NCBI GenBank assembly: GCA_016195915.1
Contig: JACPYS010000025.1
Location: 1 to 43,760 of the forward strand
DNA: 43,760 nt
Direction of reading: 5' to 3'
Origin: Betaproteobacteria bacterium
GTDB taxonomy: Bacteria; Pseudomonadota; Gammaproteobacteria; Burkholderiales; SG8-39
Below the pieces are notes generated by a model that ran no database searches, was not told where the DNA came from, and was given only the letters and a program-made list of their open reading frames with translations. Shown here piece after piece: positions 16,345 to 25,768 of the stretch. The first letter of the stretch is position 1; every line of letters starts with the position of its first letter. Made by a program: the position numbers and the translations under genes.

Positions 16345-17172
16345 TCACGCAGCGATTTCCGAGGGAAAATGCCTGCGATAGAACGCGAGCGCATCCGCGA
16401 CGCAGGCATCCGGAAGGTAGTCGCAGATGTTGTGGCGCGCTTTCGCGTAGGTGACCACCTGGCTGTTCGTGATGCGCTTGTGCATCTCGAGGTAGGCGGA
16501 CACCGATCCGATCGGCTCTGCACCCGGCGCGACGATCAGCGTCGGGCAGGCGATCGCAGAGACTTCGTCCATGAATTCGGTATCGGTCCAGTAACCGATG
16601 TAGCGCGCGAGCCAGGCGAGGTCGTTGCTGCAGATCTCGTCCATGAACCAGTCCACCAGCCGCTGGTCCACTTCGCCGATCGGGAAACGGTCGTTGATGG
16701 TCTCTGCGAACACGGGGCGCATCCCGCGAACGGCCGCATCGGCAAGCCAGCGCTTGCCCTGTTCACCCTTGAATCCCGGCGCCGATCCGAACAGCACGAG
16801 GCTCAGCACGCGCGCGGGGTAGTGGATCGCCAGTTGCTGCCCCGCATAACCGCCCGCGGAGTTGCCGAGCACGTGTACCCGGTCGAGCCCGAGATGCTCG
16901 AGCGCTTCGACAACGTCACGCGTGAGCCGTGCCTTGTCGAGCGGGAGGCTCGCCGGCGGGATCTGGGATTCACCGTGACCGCGGGTGTCGAGACGGACGA
17001 CGCGAAAATGCCGCGCGAGCCCCGGCACCATCGAATAGAAACGCCGCGAACTTCCCATTGCGGCGTGCAGCATCACGAGCACCGGCGCCTTCTTCCACGG
17101 GTCGGTGAAGTCGTCGATGTGGAGCGCGAGCCGGACACCATCGCTGGTCGTGAAGTTGCTTTGAATAGTCAT
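16345..17172 (-). CDS. alpha/beta-hydrolase
   Basis: A 275-residue soluble hydrolase with the alpha/beta fold. The oxyanion region MLHAAMGSSRRFYSMVPGL and LDTRGHGES precede the nucleophile elbow GNSAGG with Ser105. The acid residue probably lies near the TLIVAPGAEPIG strand, and the catalytic His in KARHNICDYLP. The family includes esterases, C-C bond hydrolases and dehalogenase relatives, so the substrate cannot be named. The start overlaps the stop of the upstream ketopantoate-reductase-like gene by four bases (ATGA type), and the next gene is the Bug receptor. The three are probably one operon for uptake and hydrolysis of an ester or amide. Confidence 0.85.
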   Translation of the reverse strand: MTIQSNFTTSDGVRLALHIDDFTDPWKKAPVLVMLHAAMGSSRRFYSMVPGLARHFRVVRLDTRGHGESQIPPASLPLDKARLTRDVVEALEHLGLDRVHVLGNSAGGYAGQQLAIHYPARVLSLVLFGSAPGFKGEQGKRWLADAAVRGMRPVFAETINDRFPIGEVDQRLVDWFMDEICSNDLAWLARYIGYWTDTEFMDEVSAIACPTLIVAPGAEPIGSVSAYLEMHKRITNSQVVTYAKARHNICDYLPDACVADALAFYRRHFPSEIAA

Positions 17173-18278
17173 GTGCCGTGTTCCATTGGGTTGACGATAA
17201 CGGGTCGGGATGACGCAAACGCCTCGATCCGCGCCAAGGCTGCCGGGTCGATGGCCTGCTCGCCGCGCTCCACCGAGCGGATGAGATCAGCCACGACAGC
17301 GTGCGCCGGCGCCTGAGTTCCGTGTCGCCGGGCCTCGCGCGCGACATAACCGTTGAAAAATTCCACCTCGGTGGGGCGCTTCTTGAGCAGGTCCTGCAAG
17401 GTGCCGGACATGCCACCTGAGACCATGGTCGATGCCTGTGCGCTCAGCGCCGCCATCGACTCTGCCGCCTCGGAGCGTGATCCGCTTGCCGCCAGGCGCC
17501 ATGTCGCGGCTTGCACGCCGAACAGCGCAGGCACCTCGAAGCCCATCGCCTCTCCGAGCGCGAGCGCCTCGGCAGCGAGGCGAATGGCGATGCGTTGAGC
17601 ATCTTCGCGCGAGTAAACCTCGCGCAAATCCAGGCCCGTCAGGCCCGATAATCCGGTGGTCATCGCGTTGGCGCAGAGTTTCGCCCAGCGATGGGTCCAC
17701 AGATCCGTCGTCACGGCAGAGTGATCGACGGCACCGAGCATCTTCGCGAGAAACCCGGCGCGCTGCGTGCGGCGCCCGTGCACCTCGCCGATCTTCAGCA
17801 CCGGATCGGACCCCGCCCACCGTTTGCGCGCACGCTGGACCACTCCGGGCTCGCGCAGGAAGACGTCCAGCCCGCCGCCGATTCCGCCCAGCACGCGCCC
17901 CCACCCCAGTGCGCCGGCGACGATTTCTTCAACCAGGCCGTTTTGCAGTGTCACCACGGGAACATCGCCGGGAAGCCAGCTGGCAAGCAGTGCGGATGCC
18001 CACGCCGTATCGTAGAGCTTCACAGTCAGGAAGACGGCAGCCGGCGCAGCGCTCCGCAGCCGATGGGCATCGCCCAGATGCCACGCGTCGGGTCGCGCGA
18101 CGTGCTCGCCTTCGGGCGTCATGATCGCGAGACCGCGCTCGCGAATCGCATCTACATGCGCCGCCCACCCGTCGATCAGGACGACGTTGACGCCCGAGGC
18201 CGCCAGCATCCCGCCGATATAGCTGCCGACCGCACCGCCGCCGAAGAAAACGACCGGACGGGAACCGGAACCGGTCAC
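17169..18278 (-). CDS. ketopantoate reductase (PanE/ApbA) family protein
   Basis: A 369-residue NADPH-dependent reductase of the PanE fold. The Rossmann motif is FFGGGAVGSYIGG (residues about 10-22). The LTVKLYDT strand and VVTLQNGL correspond to cofactor and substrate contacts, and KLCANAMTTGLSGLTG is the conserved hinge with the catalytic-lysine region. It would reduce a 2-keto acid to the 2-hydroxy acid. At 369 residues it is longer than E. coli PanE, so it is probably a catabolic paralog rather than the pantothenate enzyme. It overlaps both neighbours by four bases, between a Bug receptor and a hydrolase, which supports an operon devoted to an imported organic acid. Confidence 0.8.
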   Translation of the reverse strand: MTGSGSRPVVFFGGGAVGSYIGGMLAASGVNVVLIDGWAAHVDAIRERGLAIMTPEGEHVARPDAWHLGDAHRLRSAAPAAVFLTVKLYDTAWASALLASWLPGDVPVVTLQNGLVEEIVAGALGWGRVLGGIGGGLDVFLREPGVVQRARKRWAGSDPVLKIGEVHGRRTQRAGFLAKMLGAVDHSAVTTDLWTHRWAKLCANAMTTGLSGLTGLDLREVYSREDAQRIAIRLAAEALALGEAMGFEVPALFGVQAATWRLAASGSRSEAAESMAALSAQASTMVSGGMSGTLQDLLKKRPTEVEFFNGYVAREARRHGTQAPAHAVVADLIRSVERGEQAIDPAALARIEAFASSRPVIVNPMEHGT

Positions 18279-19300
18279 TGTTTCACGATTCCCGCGCGTT
18301 TGACGATCTCGGCGAACTTCACACCGTCTTGCGCGATACGCCGCGCGAACTCCTCGGGGCCCAGCGTCTGAGGCGTGATGCCCTGGGCAGCGAACTGATC
18401 GCCGAATTCCCTGGAGTCGAGGATGGGTCGCACCGCGGCGGCGGCCTTGCGCACGATCGCATCAGGCAGCGCCGCCGGACCGACCAGCCCCCACCACGCG
18501 CCCATGTCGAAGCCGGAGTAGCCGCTCTCCGCGACGCTCGGCACGTTGGGCAACAGCGGCAGGCGCTCGGCGCTCGATACCGCCAGCGCGCGCAGCGCGC
18601 CCGATTGGATGTGCGGAAAAGTCGGAGCGACCGATATGAACGAGGACTCGACACGCCCCGCAACCAGGTCGATCATCGCGTCCGCGTCACCGCGGTACGG
18701 CACGTGGTTCAGATCGATTCCGGCGACCGTCATGAACAGGCTCGAGGTGAGATGCGGACCGGCCCCCGCGCCGGACGATGCGTAGTTCATCTTGCCCGGC
18801 TTCGATCTTGCGAGCGCGACGAACTCCGCGACGCTGCGCGCCGGAACGCTGTGGTGGACTGCCAGAAGATAGGGCGCATACGCGGCGAGCGCGATCGCCT
18901 TGAAGTCCTTCACCGGATCGTAGGTGACGTCCTTGCGTACGCTCGGGGCGAGCACCTGTGCGCTCGACATCATGTAGAGCGTGTAGCCGTCAGGGGCAGC
19001 CTTCGCCGCCGCGTCGGCCGCGATCGACCCAGCCGCGCCGGTCTTGTTCTCGACCACGATCGACTGCTTGAGCGACTCCCCGAGGCGCCCGGCCACGGCG
19101 CGCGCGACCAGGTCGTTGGCGCCGCCGGCCGGATAGCCGACCAGGACGCGCACCGGGCGCGCCGGCCAGTCCGGCGCCTGCGCGTACAACACCCCGGGGG
19201 CGAGCACAATGGCGCCGAGCCCAAGCAGCCACATGCTCATGCGGGTCAAACCCCGATGCGTCCGGGCAGATGCGTGGGTCGAACTCCGCGCGTTCTCCAT
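18275..19300 (-). CDS. Bug-family (TctC-like) periplasmic solute receptor 2
   Basis: A 341-residue receptor with a long signal region (MENARSSTHASARTHRG, then the hydrophobic MSMWLLGLGAIVLAPGVLYA). The mature part carries the signatures PVRVLVGYPAGGANDLVAR, VVENKTGAAGSIAADAAAKAAPDGYT, and PSVAESGYSGFDMGAWWG. Function and location are as for other Bug proteins, and the ligand is unknown. ATG 19300 follows GGAGA at nine bases; upstream frame extension is unlikely to be translated. It is the first gene of the operon continuing into the ketopantoate-reductase-like and hydrolase genes, with a perfect TATAAT about 40 bases before the start. Confidence 0.88.
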   Translation of the reverse strand: MENARSSTHASARTHRGLTRMSMWLLGLGAIVLAPGVLYAQAPDWPARPVRVLVGYPAGGANDLVARAVAGRLGESLKQSIVVENKTGAAGSIAADAAAKAAPDGYTLYMMSSAQVLAPSVRKDVTYDPVKDFKAIALAAYAPYLLAVHHSVPARSVAEFVALARSKPGKMNYASSGAGAGPHLTSSLFMTVAGIDLNHVPYRGDADAMIDLVAGRVESSFISVAPTFPHIQSGALRALAVSSAERLPLLPNVPSVAESGYSGFDMGAWWGLVGPAALPDAIVRKAAAAVRPILDSREFGDQFAAQGITPQTLGPEEFARRIAQDGVKFAEIVKRAGIVKQ

Positions 19301-19339
19301 CGCTTCATCTCCGATCGAACTGCAGGATCTGCGAAAAAC

Positions 19340-19345
19340 ATTATA
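19340..19345 (-). promoter_or_regulatory. -10 element of the Bug-reductase-hydrolase operon
   Basis: Perfect TATAAT on the minus strand, followed by about 39 bases to the ATG with GGAGA in between. The -35 region (GCGCGG) does not match consensus, so an activator may be needed. Confidence 0.45.
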
Positions 19346-19401
19346 GGGGGTGCACCTCGCGCCGCGCACATCCCTGTTCGCTGGCCGGAACGCGCCCCGG
19401 C

Positions 19402-20835
19402 CTAGTTCGCTTTCGCAGGCGCCGGCAAGGTAAAGAAAATTGCGGTCCCCTCCCCCAACCGTCCCTCCGCCCAGATCTCTCCGCCGTGACGCTCGACGAT
19501 CTTGCGCGCCATGGCGAGTCCGATGCCGATCCCCGGGAACGCGCTTTCCGGGTGCAGCCGGTGAAAGGGCTTGAACAATTTGTCTACGAAGCGCGGATCG
19601 AAGCCCGCACCGTTATCCTCTACGCAGAACGCCCTGCCGCGCGTCGTCTCGGCAGCAAGCAGCCGGATCACCGGGCGGTCCTTGCCCTGCGTGAACTTGA
19701 CCGAGTTCGCAAGCAGCGATTGCAGCAGGATCTCGAGCAGTCGCGGATCTGCGTAGGCCTTCAGCCCCGGCGCGATTTCGATGGGCACGGCGTGATCCCG
19801 ATCTCCGGTCAACTCCTCGGAAACCCGCTCCGCCAGCGCCGCCACATCGACGTCCAAGCGCGCAAGCGGACGCAGGCCCAGGTGCGTCAGGTCAAGCAGC
19901 GCGTTGAGCAACTCGTCGGCCCGTTCGGCGGCGGCGCCGACACGCTCGAGCAGCAGCCGCGCATCCCCGTCAAGACGCTCGCCGTGCTCGTTTCGCAGGA
20001 TCGCGGAGAAACCCGCAATTGCGCGCAGCGGCGAGCGCAGGTCGTGCGAAGCCGAATAGCTGAGCAGTTCCAGTTCGCGCACCTTCTCCATCAGGTCACG
20101 CGTACGTTCCGCGACATGCTGCTCGAGCGTATCGTTGAGGCTACGCAACCGCGCCTCCGTGGCCTCGAGCCTTGCATTGGCGAGGTGCAGCTCAGCGAGC
20201 GTACGCCGCTGCCCCTCGATCTCGGTCACCGCGCGCTCTGCCGCGCGTTCCACGGCGCGCCGGAACAACGCCGCGATCGCCAGGGTCACGACGCAGCTCG
20301 CGATCACCCCAAGCAGGAAGTTCAAATTGGTGGTGCTGGCGAGGAATGCATGGATGCCGCCGATGGCTCCCGCTTCCTCGGCGCGCCACAAGGCGGTCAA
20401 CACGGCAACGGTGAGCGCTGTTTGCGCTGCTGCGCTGCGCAGCCCGAGCATGAGCGCCGAAAAGAAAATCGCGGGCACATAGAGAAAGGCCACCGCGGAG
20501 TGCAGGCCGATGCCGGTGTAGGCGAGGAACGCGGTGATCGCAATCCAAAGGACGACCACCAACAGTCCACCGGCAAACTTGCGGTACCCCAGGCGCGAAA
20601 GGATGTAGCACGTCACCGACAGGATCAGCACGATCGCGATCAGGCCGATGCGACCGATGTCCACGCGGTTGAACGAGAACCAATCCGAGAGCACGACCAC
20701 CGGCAGCGCGCAAAGCGAGATCGCCGCCGCAGTGCCGTAGAGCATGCCCTCGCCGCCAAAAAAGCTCTCGCGTTTCAGCGCATCGAGTTCGGCATCGAAT
20801 CCGTGTGTACTGGCGGAATCCGGGCTCATGGACAT
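19402..20835 (-). CDS. membrane sensor histidine kinase
   Basis: A 477-residue kinase. The N-terminal part (about residues 30-195) has six hydrophobic segments, typical of an integral membrane sensor without a large periplasmic domain. A coiled coil (RRAVERAAERAVTEIEG..LEATEARLRSLNDTLEQHVAERT) leads into the HisKA domain, whose phospho-acceptor is His264 in SYSASHDLRSPLRAIAGF. The ATPase domain shows ANSVKFTQ (N box), VEDNGAGFD (G1), and GIGIGLAMARKIVERHGG (G2). The HDLRSPLR form is typical of phytochrome-like and bacteriophytochrome-associated kinases. No adjacent response regulator gene is present, so its partner is unknown. Confidence 0.9.
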   Translation of the reverse strand: MSMSPDSASTHGFDAELDALKRESFFGGEGMLYGTAAAISLCALPVVVLSDWFSFNRVDIGRIGLIAIVLILSVTCYILSRLGYRKFAGGLLVVVLWIAITAFLAYTGIGLHSAVAFLYVPAIFFSALMLGLRSAAAQTALTVAVLTALWRAEEAGAIGGIHAFLASTTNLNFLLGVIASCVVTLAIAALFRRAVERAAERAVTEIEGQRRTLAELHLANARLEATEARLRSLNDTLEQHVAERTRDLMEKVRELELLSYSASHDLRSPLRAIAGFSAILRNEHGERLDGDARLLLERVGAAAERADELLNALLDLTHLGLRPLARLDVDVAALAERVSEELTGDRDHAVPIEIAPGLKAYADPRLLEILLQSLLANSVKFTQGKDRPVIRLLAAETTRGRAFCVEDNGAGFDPRFVDKLFKPFHRLHPESAFPGIGIGLAMARKIVERHGGEIWAEGRLGEGTAIFFTLPAPAKAN

Positions 20836-21081
20836 GCGGGGCCGCTACTGCAGCCGGCGCAACTCCGGCGAAAAATTGCATCCTACGACGTGTCCCGCCG
20901 GAGCAATGTCCGGAATTGCAATCGATTGCGCTGCCAATTCAACGCAGGCCCTGAGCCCGATCCAATGTCCGTCGGGTCTGCAATATCCGGTCGGCTGCCG
21001 TCAGAACCGCCGCACCGGCGATCACGGCGCGGTTACGTCCGGACTGCGCTCGCTCATCGCCTCAACCCGATCCATTGCGGA

Positions 21082-22797
21082 TCAGGCGACCCACTCCGAA
21101 ACCGGTGCCCTTGCCTCGTGCAACGGCTGCGCGACGATATCCACCAGGGTCGGACCTCCGCTCGCGAGCGCCGCTTTCAGCACGCCCGCGAGTTCCGACG
21201 GTTCCGTCACGCGCCAGCTCTTCACGCCATACGCCGCAGCGACCGCCGCGTGGTCCGTGTCGCTGAAATCCACCGCGAAGTAACGCCGCTCGTAGCCGGT
21301 TTTCTGACCGGCCTTGATCCAGCCGTAGACCGCATTGGCAATGACAACGAAGGTGATCGGCAGCTTGAGCCTCACCACGGTCTCGAGTTCGCCCACCGCC
21401 ATGCCGAAGCTGCCATCGCCCATCACCGCGACGCATTTCACGCCGGGCCGGCCGTAATGCGCGCCGACCGACGCGGCAAGCGCGTAGCCGAGCGCCCCAT
21501 GCGCACGGTTCGAAAACAGCTTTCGCCCTGTGCCGCGCACCGGGAAATACGCGGACAGGTACGGGCAAGGCGTGCCCGGATCGGCAACCACAATCGTGTC
21601 CGGATCGAGTGCGCGCGCGAGTTCCGCGACGATGCGCTCGGGCTTGATCGGTTTCTCATCCGATGCCGCGAGCGCGTCGAATTTCGCGAACTTCTCGCGT
21701 CTTGCCCTCTCCACGGCACCCGCCGGCCAACCGCTCGCGTAGGGGCCGTCGCGCCCGTCGAATTCTTCGCCGAGCGCGGCAAGCGTGAGTTTCGCGTCTC
21801 CAGCCAACGGCACATCCACGCGATAGTTGGTTCCGATCACCTGAGGATCGACGTCGATGTGGATGACCTTCACCCCGCCTGGCACCGGATGCCGCCAGCG
21901 CTCGGTCGTGACCGAGCCGGCGCGGCAGCCTGCGAACACCACCAGGTCCGCGTCGTCGACGATGGCGCGCGTCTCCGGCGTGCCCCCGTTCGAACCCACC
22001 ACGCCCGCTGCAAGTGCATGCGCCTCGTCGATCGAGCCCTGCCCGCTGATGGTGGTCGCGACCGGCGCCGCAAGCTTGGCCGCCAGTTCCAGAAGTTCGT
22101 TCTCGGCGCGCGATATCACCACCCCGCCGCCGCAAATGAACAGCGGCCGCCGTGCGCTGCGCAGCAGCTTGGCCGCGAGCTCGATCAGGAAAGGCTCGGG
22201 ACCCTCCCTGCGCGACGGTGCCTCGCCCAGGCTGGGATCGGCCCATACCTCACCGCGCGCGAGCGTGCCCTTTTGCACATCGAAAGGCAGCCCGATGTGC
22301 GCCGCGCCGGGGCGCCCGGTGGTCATGGCGTTGAATGCGGCCCGGAATGCGCGCGGCAGGTCCTCTGCGCGATCGAGTACAGTGTTCCACTTGGTGAGCG
22401 GGCGCATCAGGGCGGCCTGATCGAGTTCGGTGAGCGTGTAACGCCCGCGCGCAGACACGGAAATGTCGCTGGTGATCGCGAGCAGCGGAACCGAAGACTC
22501 GTTCGCCTCGACGATACCCGGCAGGATGTAGGTCGCGCCGCCGCCGCTCGGTGCTTCGCACACGCCCACCTTTCCGGAAACGCGCGCATAGCCGTCGGCC
22601 ATGTATGCGGCGTGACGCTCGTCGCGGGTCAGCACGTGGCGCATGCCGTGCGGCAGGCGCGCAAGTGCATCGTAGAACGGCAGGCTCGTATCGCCGCAGA
22701 GGCCGAAAATGATCTGAACGCCATGCAACCGGAGCATCTCCACCGCGGCCTCCGCGGCGGTGAGCGTCGCGGCCGCAGTTCCGACGGAATCGTTCAT
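21082..22797 (-). CDS. thiamine diphosphate-dependent decarboxylase/carboligase
   Basis: A 571-residue enzyme of the acetolactate synthase/pyruvate decarboxylase superfamily. The N-terminal PYR domain contains GLCGDTSLPFYDAL and the cofactor-activating Glu60 in TRDERHAAYMADGYAR. The middle domain has CGGGVVISRAENEL. The C-terminal PP domain has the ThDP/Mg motif starting MGDGSFGM and ending ANAVYGW. The Ala before Asn replaces the common NN. It could decarboxylate a 2-keto acid or join two such units, and motif reading cannot choose. ATG 22797 is preferred to an upstream extension. It has no ribosome binding site but has TACTAT seven bases upstream. It is divergent from the TRAP genes, which may import its substrate. 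Confidence 0.85.
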   Translation of the reverse strand: MNDSVGTAAATLTAAEAAVEMLRLHGVQIIFGLCGDTSLPFYDALARLPHGMRHVLTRDERHAAYMADGYARVSGKVGVCEAPSGGGATYILPGIVEANESSVPLLAITSDISVSARGRYTLTELDQAALMRPLTKWNTVLDRAEDLPRAFRAAFNAMTTGRPGAAHIGLPFDVQKGTLARGEVWADPSLGEAPSRREGPEPFLIELAAKLLRSARRPLFICGGGVVISRAENELLELAAKLAAPVATTISGQGSIDEAHALAAGVVGSNGGTPETRAIVDDADLVVFAGCRAGSVTTERWRHPVPGGVKVIHIDVDPQVIGTNYRVDVPLAGDAKLTLAALGEEFDGRDGPYASGWPAGAVERARREKFAKFDALAASDEKPIKPERIVAELARALDPDTIVVADPGTPCPYLSAYFPVRGTGRKLFSNRAHGALGYALAASVGAHYGRPGVKCVAVMGDGSFGMAVGELETVVRLKLPITFVVIANAVYGWIKAGQKTGYERRYFAVDFSDTDHAAVAAAYGVKSWRVTEPSELAGVLKAALASGGPTLVDIVAQPLHEARAPVSEWVA

Positions 22798-22804
22798 GAC
22801 CGCA

Positions 22805-22810
22805 ATAGTA
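22805..22810 (-). promoter_or_regulatory. -10 hexamer for a leaderless ThDP-enzyme transcript
   Basis: TACTAT on the minus strand, seven bases before the ATG at 22797. No Shine-Dalgarno lies between, and the -35 is weak. Confidence 0.35.
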
Positions 22811-22901
22811 GCCCGGATCGCGGTTTGGCCTGCGACGCGGGACGCATGAATGTGTTCTGCGGCATAATGCAAATTCGCAGCGCTCAGAGAGGAGAAACCC
22901 G

Positions 22902-23924
22902 ATGAACAAACATGCCCTTGCACTCGCAGCGGTGGCGCTCGCCGCGTTCAGCCTGCCCGTCGCCGCGCAGGACAAGACTTTCGATCTGAAATTCTCATCC
23001 TGGGTGCCGCCGTCGCACGGCATGCATCCGGCCATCAAGGACTGGGGCGATTCGCTCACCAAGGCCACCGGAGGCACGGTCAAGGTCACGCTGTACCCGG
23101 CGCAACAGCTGGGCAAGGCAGACGACCACTACGACATGGCGCGCGACGGCATCGCCGAACTCACCTATATCGCGCTCGGCTACCAGGCCGGTCGCCTGCC
23201 AATGGGCGAAGCGGTCAACCTGCCGTTCCTGATGACCAATGCCGATGGTGGCTCGCGCGCCGTAGACGAGTGGTACCGCAAGTACTACGCGAAAGAGATG
23301 TCCGACGTGAAGATGTGCCTCGCCTTCGTTCACGATCCCGGCGCCCTGCATTCCAAGAAGAAGATCACCCTGCCTGCGGACATCAAGGGCATGAAGATCC
23401 GCTCGGCGCACGGCACGATGGCCGATTTCGTCACCTCGCTGGGCGGAACGAACGTCCGCGTGTCCGCACCCGAATCGCGCCAGGCGCTGGAATCGGGCGT
23501 CGCAGACGCGATCACCTTCCCCTGGAAGTCGATCGTGCTGTTCGGCATAGACAAGGTGGTGAATTTCCACATGGACCTGCCGTTCTATGTCTCCGGATTC
23601 GCCTGGCTCATGAACAAGGGGTCCTACGAGAAGATGTCGGCATCGCAGAAAAAAGCGATCGACGCGCACTGCTCCACGGATTGGGCTGCGAAAGTCGGCA
23701 AGGCCTGGGGCGACTACGAGGCCGCCGGGCGCGCGGAGATTCGCGGCATGGCCGGCCACACGGTGTACACGCTGACGCCCGCGGAGATCGCTGCGTGGCG
23801 CAAGGCTGCCGAGCCGGTCTACACGAAATGGACGGAGCAGGCGACGAAGACGGGGGTCAACGCGAACCAGGCGCTCTCCGAGCTGCAGGGACTGCTGAAG
23901 AAATATAAATCGGAATTTAAATGA
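22902..23924 (+). CDS. dctP: TRAP transporter periplasmic receptor (DctP family), set 1
   Basis: A 340-residue TRAP substrate-binding protein with signal peptide MNKHALALAAVALAAFSLPVAA-QD. The mature protein has the DctP pattern: LKFSSWVPPSHGMHPAIKDWGDSL, VTLYPAQQLGKADDHYDM, and the conserved Arg in GMKIRSAHGTMADF that salt-bridges substrate carboxylates. It captures an organic acid in the periplasm and passes it to the DctQM permease encoded downstream. A strong ribosome binding site (AGAGAGGAG) precedes the ATG, and CATAAT (22863-22868) is a plausible -10. It is the first gene of dctP-dctQ-dctM-VOC. The ligand is unknown. Confidence 0.93.
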   Translation: MNKHALALAAVALAAFSLPVAAQDKTFDLKFSSWVPPSHGMHPAIKDWGDSLTKATGGTVKVTLYPAQQLGKADDHYDMARDGIAELTYIALGYQAGRLPMGEAVNLPFLMTNADGGSRAVDEWYRKYYAKEMSDVKMCLAFVHDPGALHSKKKITLPADIKGMKIRSAHGTMADFVTSLGGTNVRVSAPESRQALESGVADAITFPWKSIVLFGIDKVVNFHMDLPFYVSGFAWLMNKGSYEKMSASQKKAIDAHCSTDWAAKVGKAWGDYEAAGRAEIRGMAGHTVYTLTPAEIAAWRKAAEPVYTKWTEQATKTGVNANQALSELQGLLKKYKSEFK

Positions 23925-23980
23925 GCAGATTTTCACTGAGCGGATTTTCGCTGAAACGCGCGTAAGGCCGCAGGCCGTCG

Positions 23981-24460
23981 GTGGAACGGACGGTATTGTG
24001 GGTCGAGCGCATCGCGGGGGCCTCGCTCGCCGCGATCGCGCTCCTCGTGTTCATATCGGTCGTGCTGCGGGCCACCGTCTCGGTCAACCTTCCGGACAAC
24101 TTCGATTTTTCCCGCTACCTGCAGGGTATCGCGATCTTCTGGGGGCTCGCGGTAGCTACCTACCGCAACGGCCATATCTCGGTCGACGTCGTATGGGAAC
24201 TCTCCGCCCGGCGCGCGCGACGCGCGATTGACCTGTTCGCCTCGAGCGTGAGTCTGGCGTTCATGGCGACGTTTGCCTGGATGCTCGTAGAGCGCCTTCC
24301 GGCGGTGCAGCGTGCGCACCAGCTGACCAGCGACCTCAAGCTGCCGGTCTGGCCGTTCTACATTGTTGCTGCCGCAGGGGTCCTGGCGGCAGCGGTGGTC
24401 GGGCTGATTCGCCTGGTCGAACTCATCCGCGACAACGCCGCGGGTCCCGGCGCCGGCTGA
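23981..24460 (+). CDS. dctQ: TRAP transporter small permease (DctQ), set 1
   Basis: A 159-residue membrane protein with four transmembrane helices (about residues 10-32, 47-65, 85-107, 127-147), the DctQ topology. YLQGIAIFWGLAVATYRNGHISVDVVWE contains the family signature around the second helix (A.a...GHI.vdv). It bridges receptor and large permease. The predicted start is GTG 23981 with a poor ribosome binding site. It follows dctP by 56 bases and precedes dctM by six, consistent with one operon. Confidence 0.9.
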   Translation: MERTVLWVERIAGASLAAIALLVFISVVLRATVSVNLPDNFDFSRYLQGIAIFWGLAVATYRNGHISVDVVWELSARRARRAIDLFASSVSLAFMATFAWMLVERLPAVQRAHQLTSDLKLPVWPFYIVAAAGVLAAAVVGLIRLVELIRDNAAGPGAG

Positions 24461-24466
24461 TCCCGC

Positions 24467-25768
24467 ATGGACAAGGACGTCGTCGCCATCGGCGGTTTCA
24501 TCTTGCTGTTCGTGCTCATGCTGCTGCGCGTCCCCATCGGCATCTCGATGGGGATCATCGGCGTGGGCGGCTTCGCGCTCGTGAACAATTTCAGCTCGGC
24601 GCTGGGGCTGCTCGCCGGATCGCCGTTTTCCACGGTGACGGATTTCAATTTCAGCATCATCCCGATGTTCATCCTCATGGGGGCGTTCGCCTCGGCCGCC
24701 GGCATGAGCGCCGACCTGTTTCGCGCTGCGCAGGCCTGGCTCGGCCACCTGCGCGGTGGGATGGCGATCTCCACCATTGCAGCCTGCGGCGGATTCGCGG
24801 CGATCAACGGCTCCTCGGTCGCGACGGCGGCGACCATGACCCGGGTCGCGTTGCCCGAAATGAACAAGGCCGGCTACAGCCCCGGCCTCTCGACCGGCGT
24901 GATCGCCGCGGGTGGAACACTCGGTATCATGATTCCGCCGTCCGTGATCTTCGTGCTCTACGGCATCATGACCGAGACCGACATCGGCAAGCTGTTCATC
25001 TCCGGCATCGTTCCGGGCCTGCTGGGCATCGCGATGTACATCGTAACGGTGCAGATCCTCGGCTGGCGCGCTCCCGAAAGCATGCCGCGCGGCGCGCGCA
25101 GCAACTGGCGCCAGCGCTTCGCCGCGATCAGCAACGTCTGGGAAACCCTGCTGCTGTTCCTGTTTGTGATCGGCGGCATGTACGCAGGCTGGTTTACCGT
25201 GACCGAGGCCGCGAGCATGGGCGCCATGGGCGCGCTCATCATCGGGCTGGTGCAGCGGCGCCTGAACGCGAAAGCCATCATGGGCTGCTTGGTCGATTCG
25301 CTGCGCACCACCGCGGCGATTTTCATGATCGTGATCGGCGCCTACCTGTTCGGCTATTTCCTCGCGATCACCCAAACCACGCAGAAACTCATCGCGCTGC
25401 TGGTCGGCCTGCCGATCGGCGCCTACGGGGTGCTCGCGATCATCCTCGTCATGTATTTCATCCTCGGCGCGATCATGGACGAACTCGCGATGATCCTGCT
25501 CACGGTTCCGATCGTGTTCCCGGTGATGATGCAGCTCGGCTTCGATCCGGTGTGGTTCGGGGTCATCATCGTGATGGCGGTGACCCTCGGCCTGATCTGC
25601 CCTCCTGTGGGCATGAACGTGTTCGTCATCAACTCCATCGCGCGCGACGTGAGCCTAGGGACCATTTACCGCGGGGTGATGCCCTTTATCGCCAGCGACA
25701 TCGTGCGCCTGACGATCCTGTGCGCGTTTCCGGCGCTGTCGCTGTGGCTCCCGCGCAGCATGGGGTGA
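24467..25768 (+). CDS. dctM: TRAP transporter large permease (DctM), set 1
   Basis: A 433-residue polytopic membrane protein with about twelve transmembrane segments. It carries the DctM signatures GFAAINGSSVATAATMTRVALPEM, STGVIAAGGTLGIMIPPSVIFVLYG, and LGLICPPVGMNVFVINSIARDV. These repeats form the Na+-coupled elevator-type transport domain that moves the organic acid delivered by DctP. Length is normal. The stop overlaps the ATG of the following VOC gene (TGATG), implying translational coupling. Confidence 0.93.
   Translation: MDKDVVAIGGFILLFVLMLLRVPIGISMGIIGVGGFALVNNFSSALGLLAGSPFSTVTDFNFSIIPMFILMGAFASAAGMSADLFRAAQAWLGHLRGGMAISTIAACGGFAAINGSSVATAATMTRVALPEMNKAGYSPGLSTGVIAAGGTLGIMIPPSVIFVLYGIMTETDIGKLFISGIVPGLLGIAMYIVTVQILGWRAPESMPRGARSNWRQRFAAISNVWETLLLFLFVIGGMYAGWFTVTEAASMGAMGALIIGLVQRRLNAKAIMGCLVDSLRTTAAIFMIVIGAYLFGYFLAITQTTQKLIALLVGLPIGAYGVLAIILVMYFILGAIMDELAMILLTVPIVFPVMMQLGFDPVWFGVIIVMAVTLGLICPPVGMNVFVINSIARDVSLGTIYRGVMPFIASDIVRLTILCAFPALSLWLPRSMG

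Noticed and set aside
19270-22905. A 1211-codon open frame on the plus strand
   Set aside because: It runs antisense through the histidine kinase and the ThDP enzyme, has no family motifs and an arginine-rich composition typical of shadow frames in GC-rich DNA.
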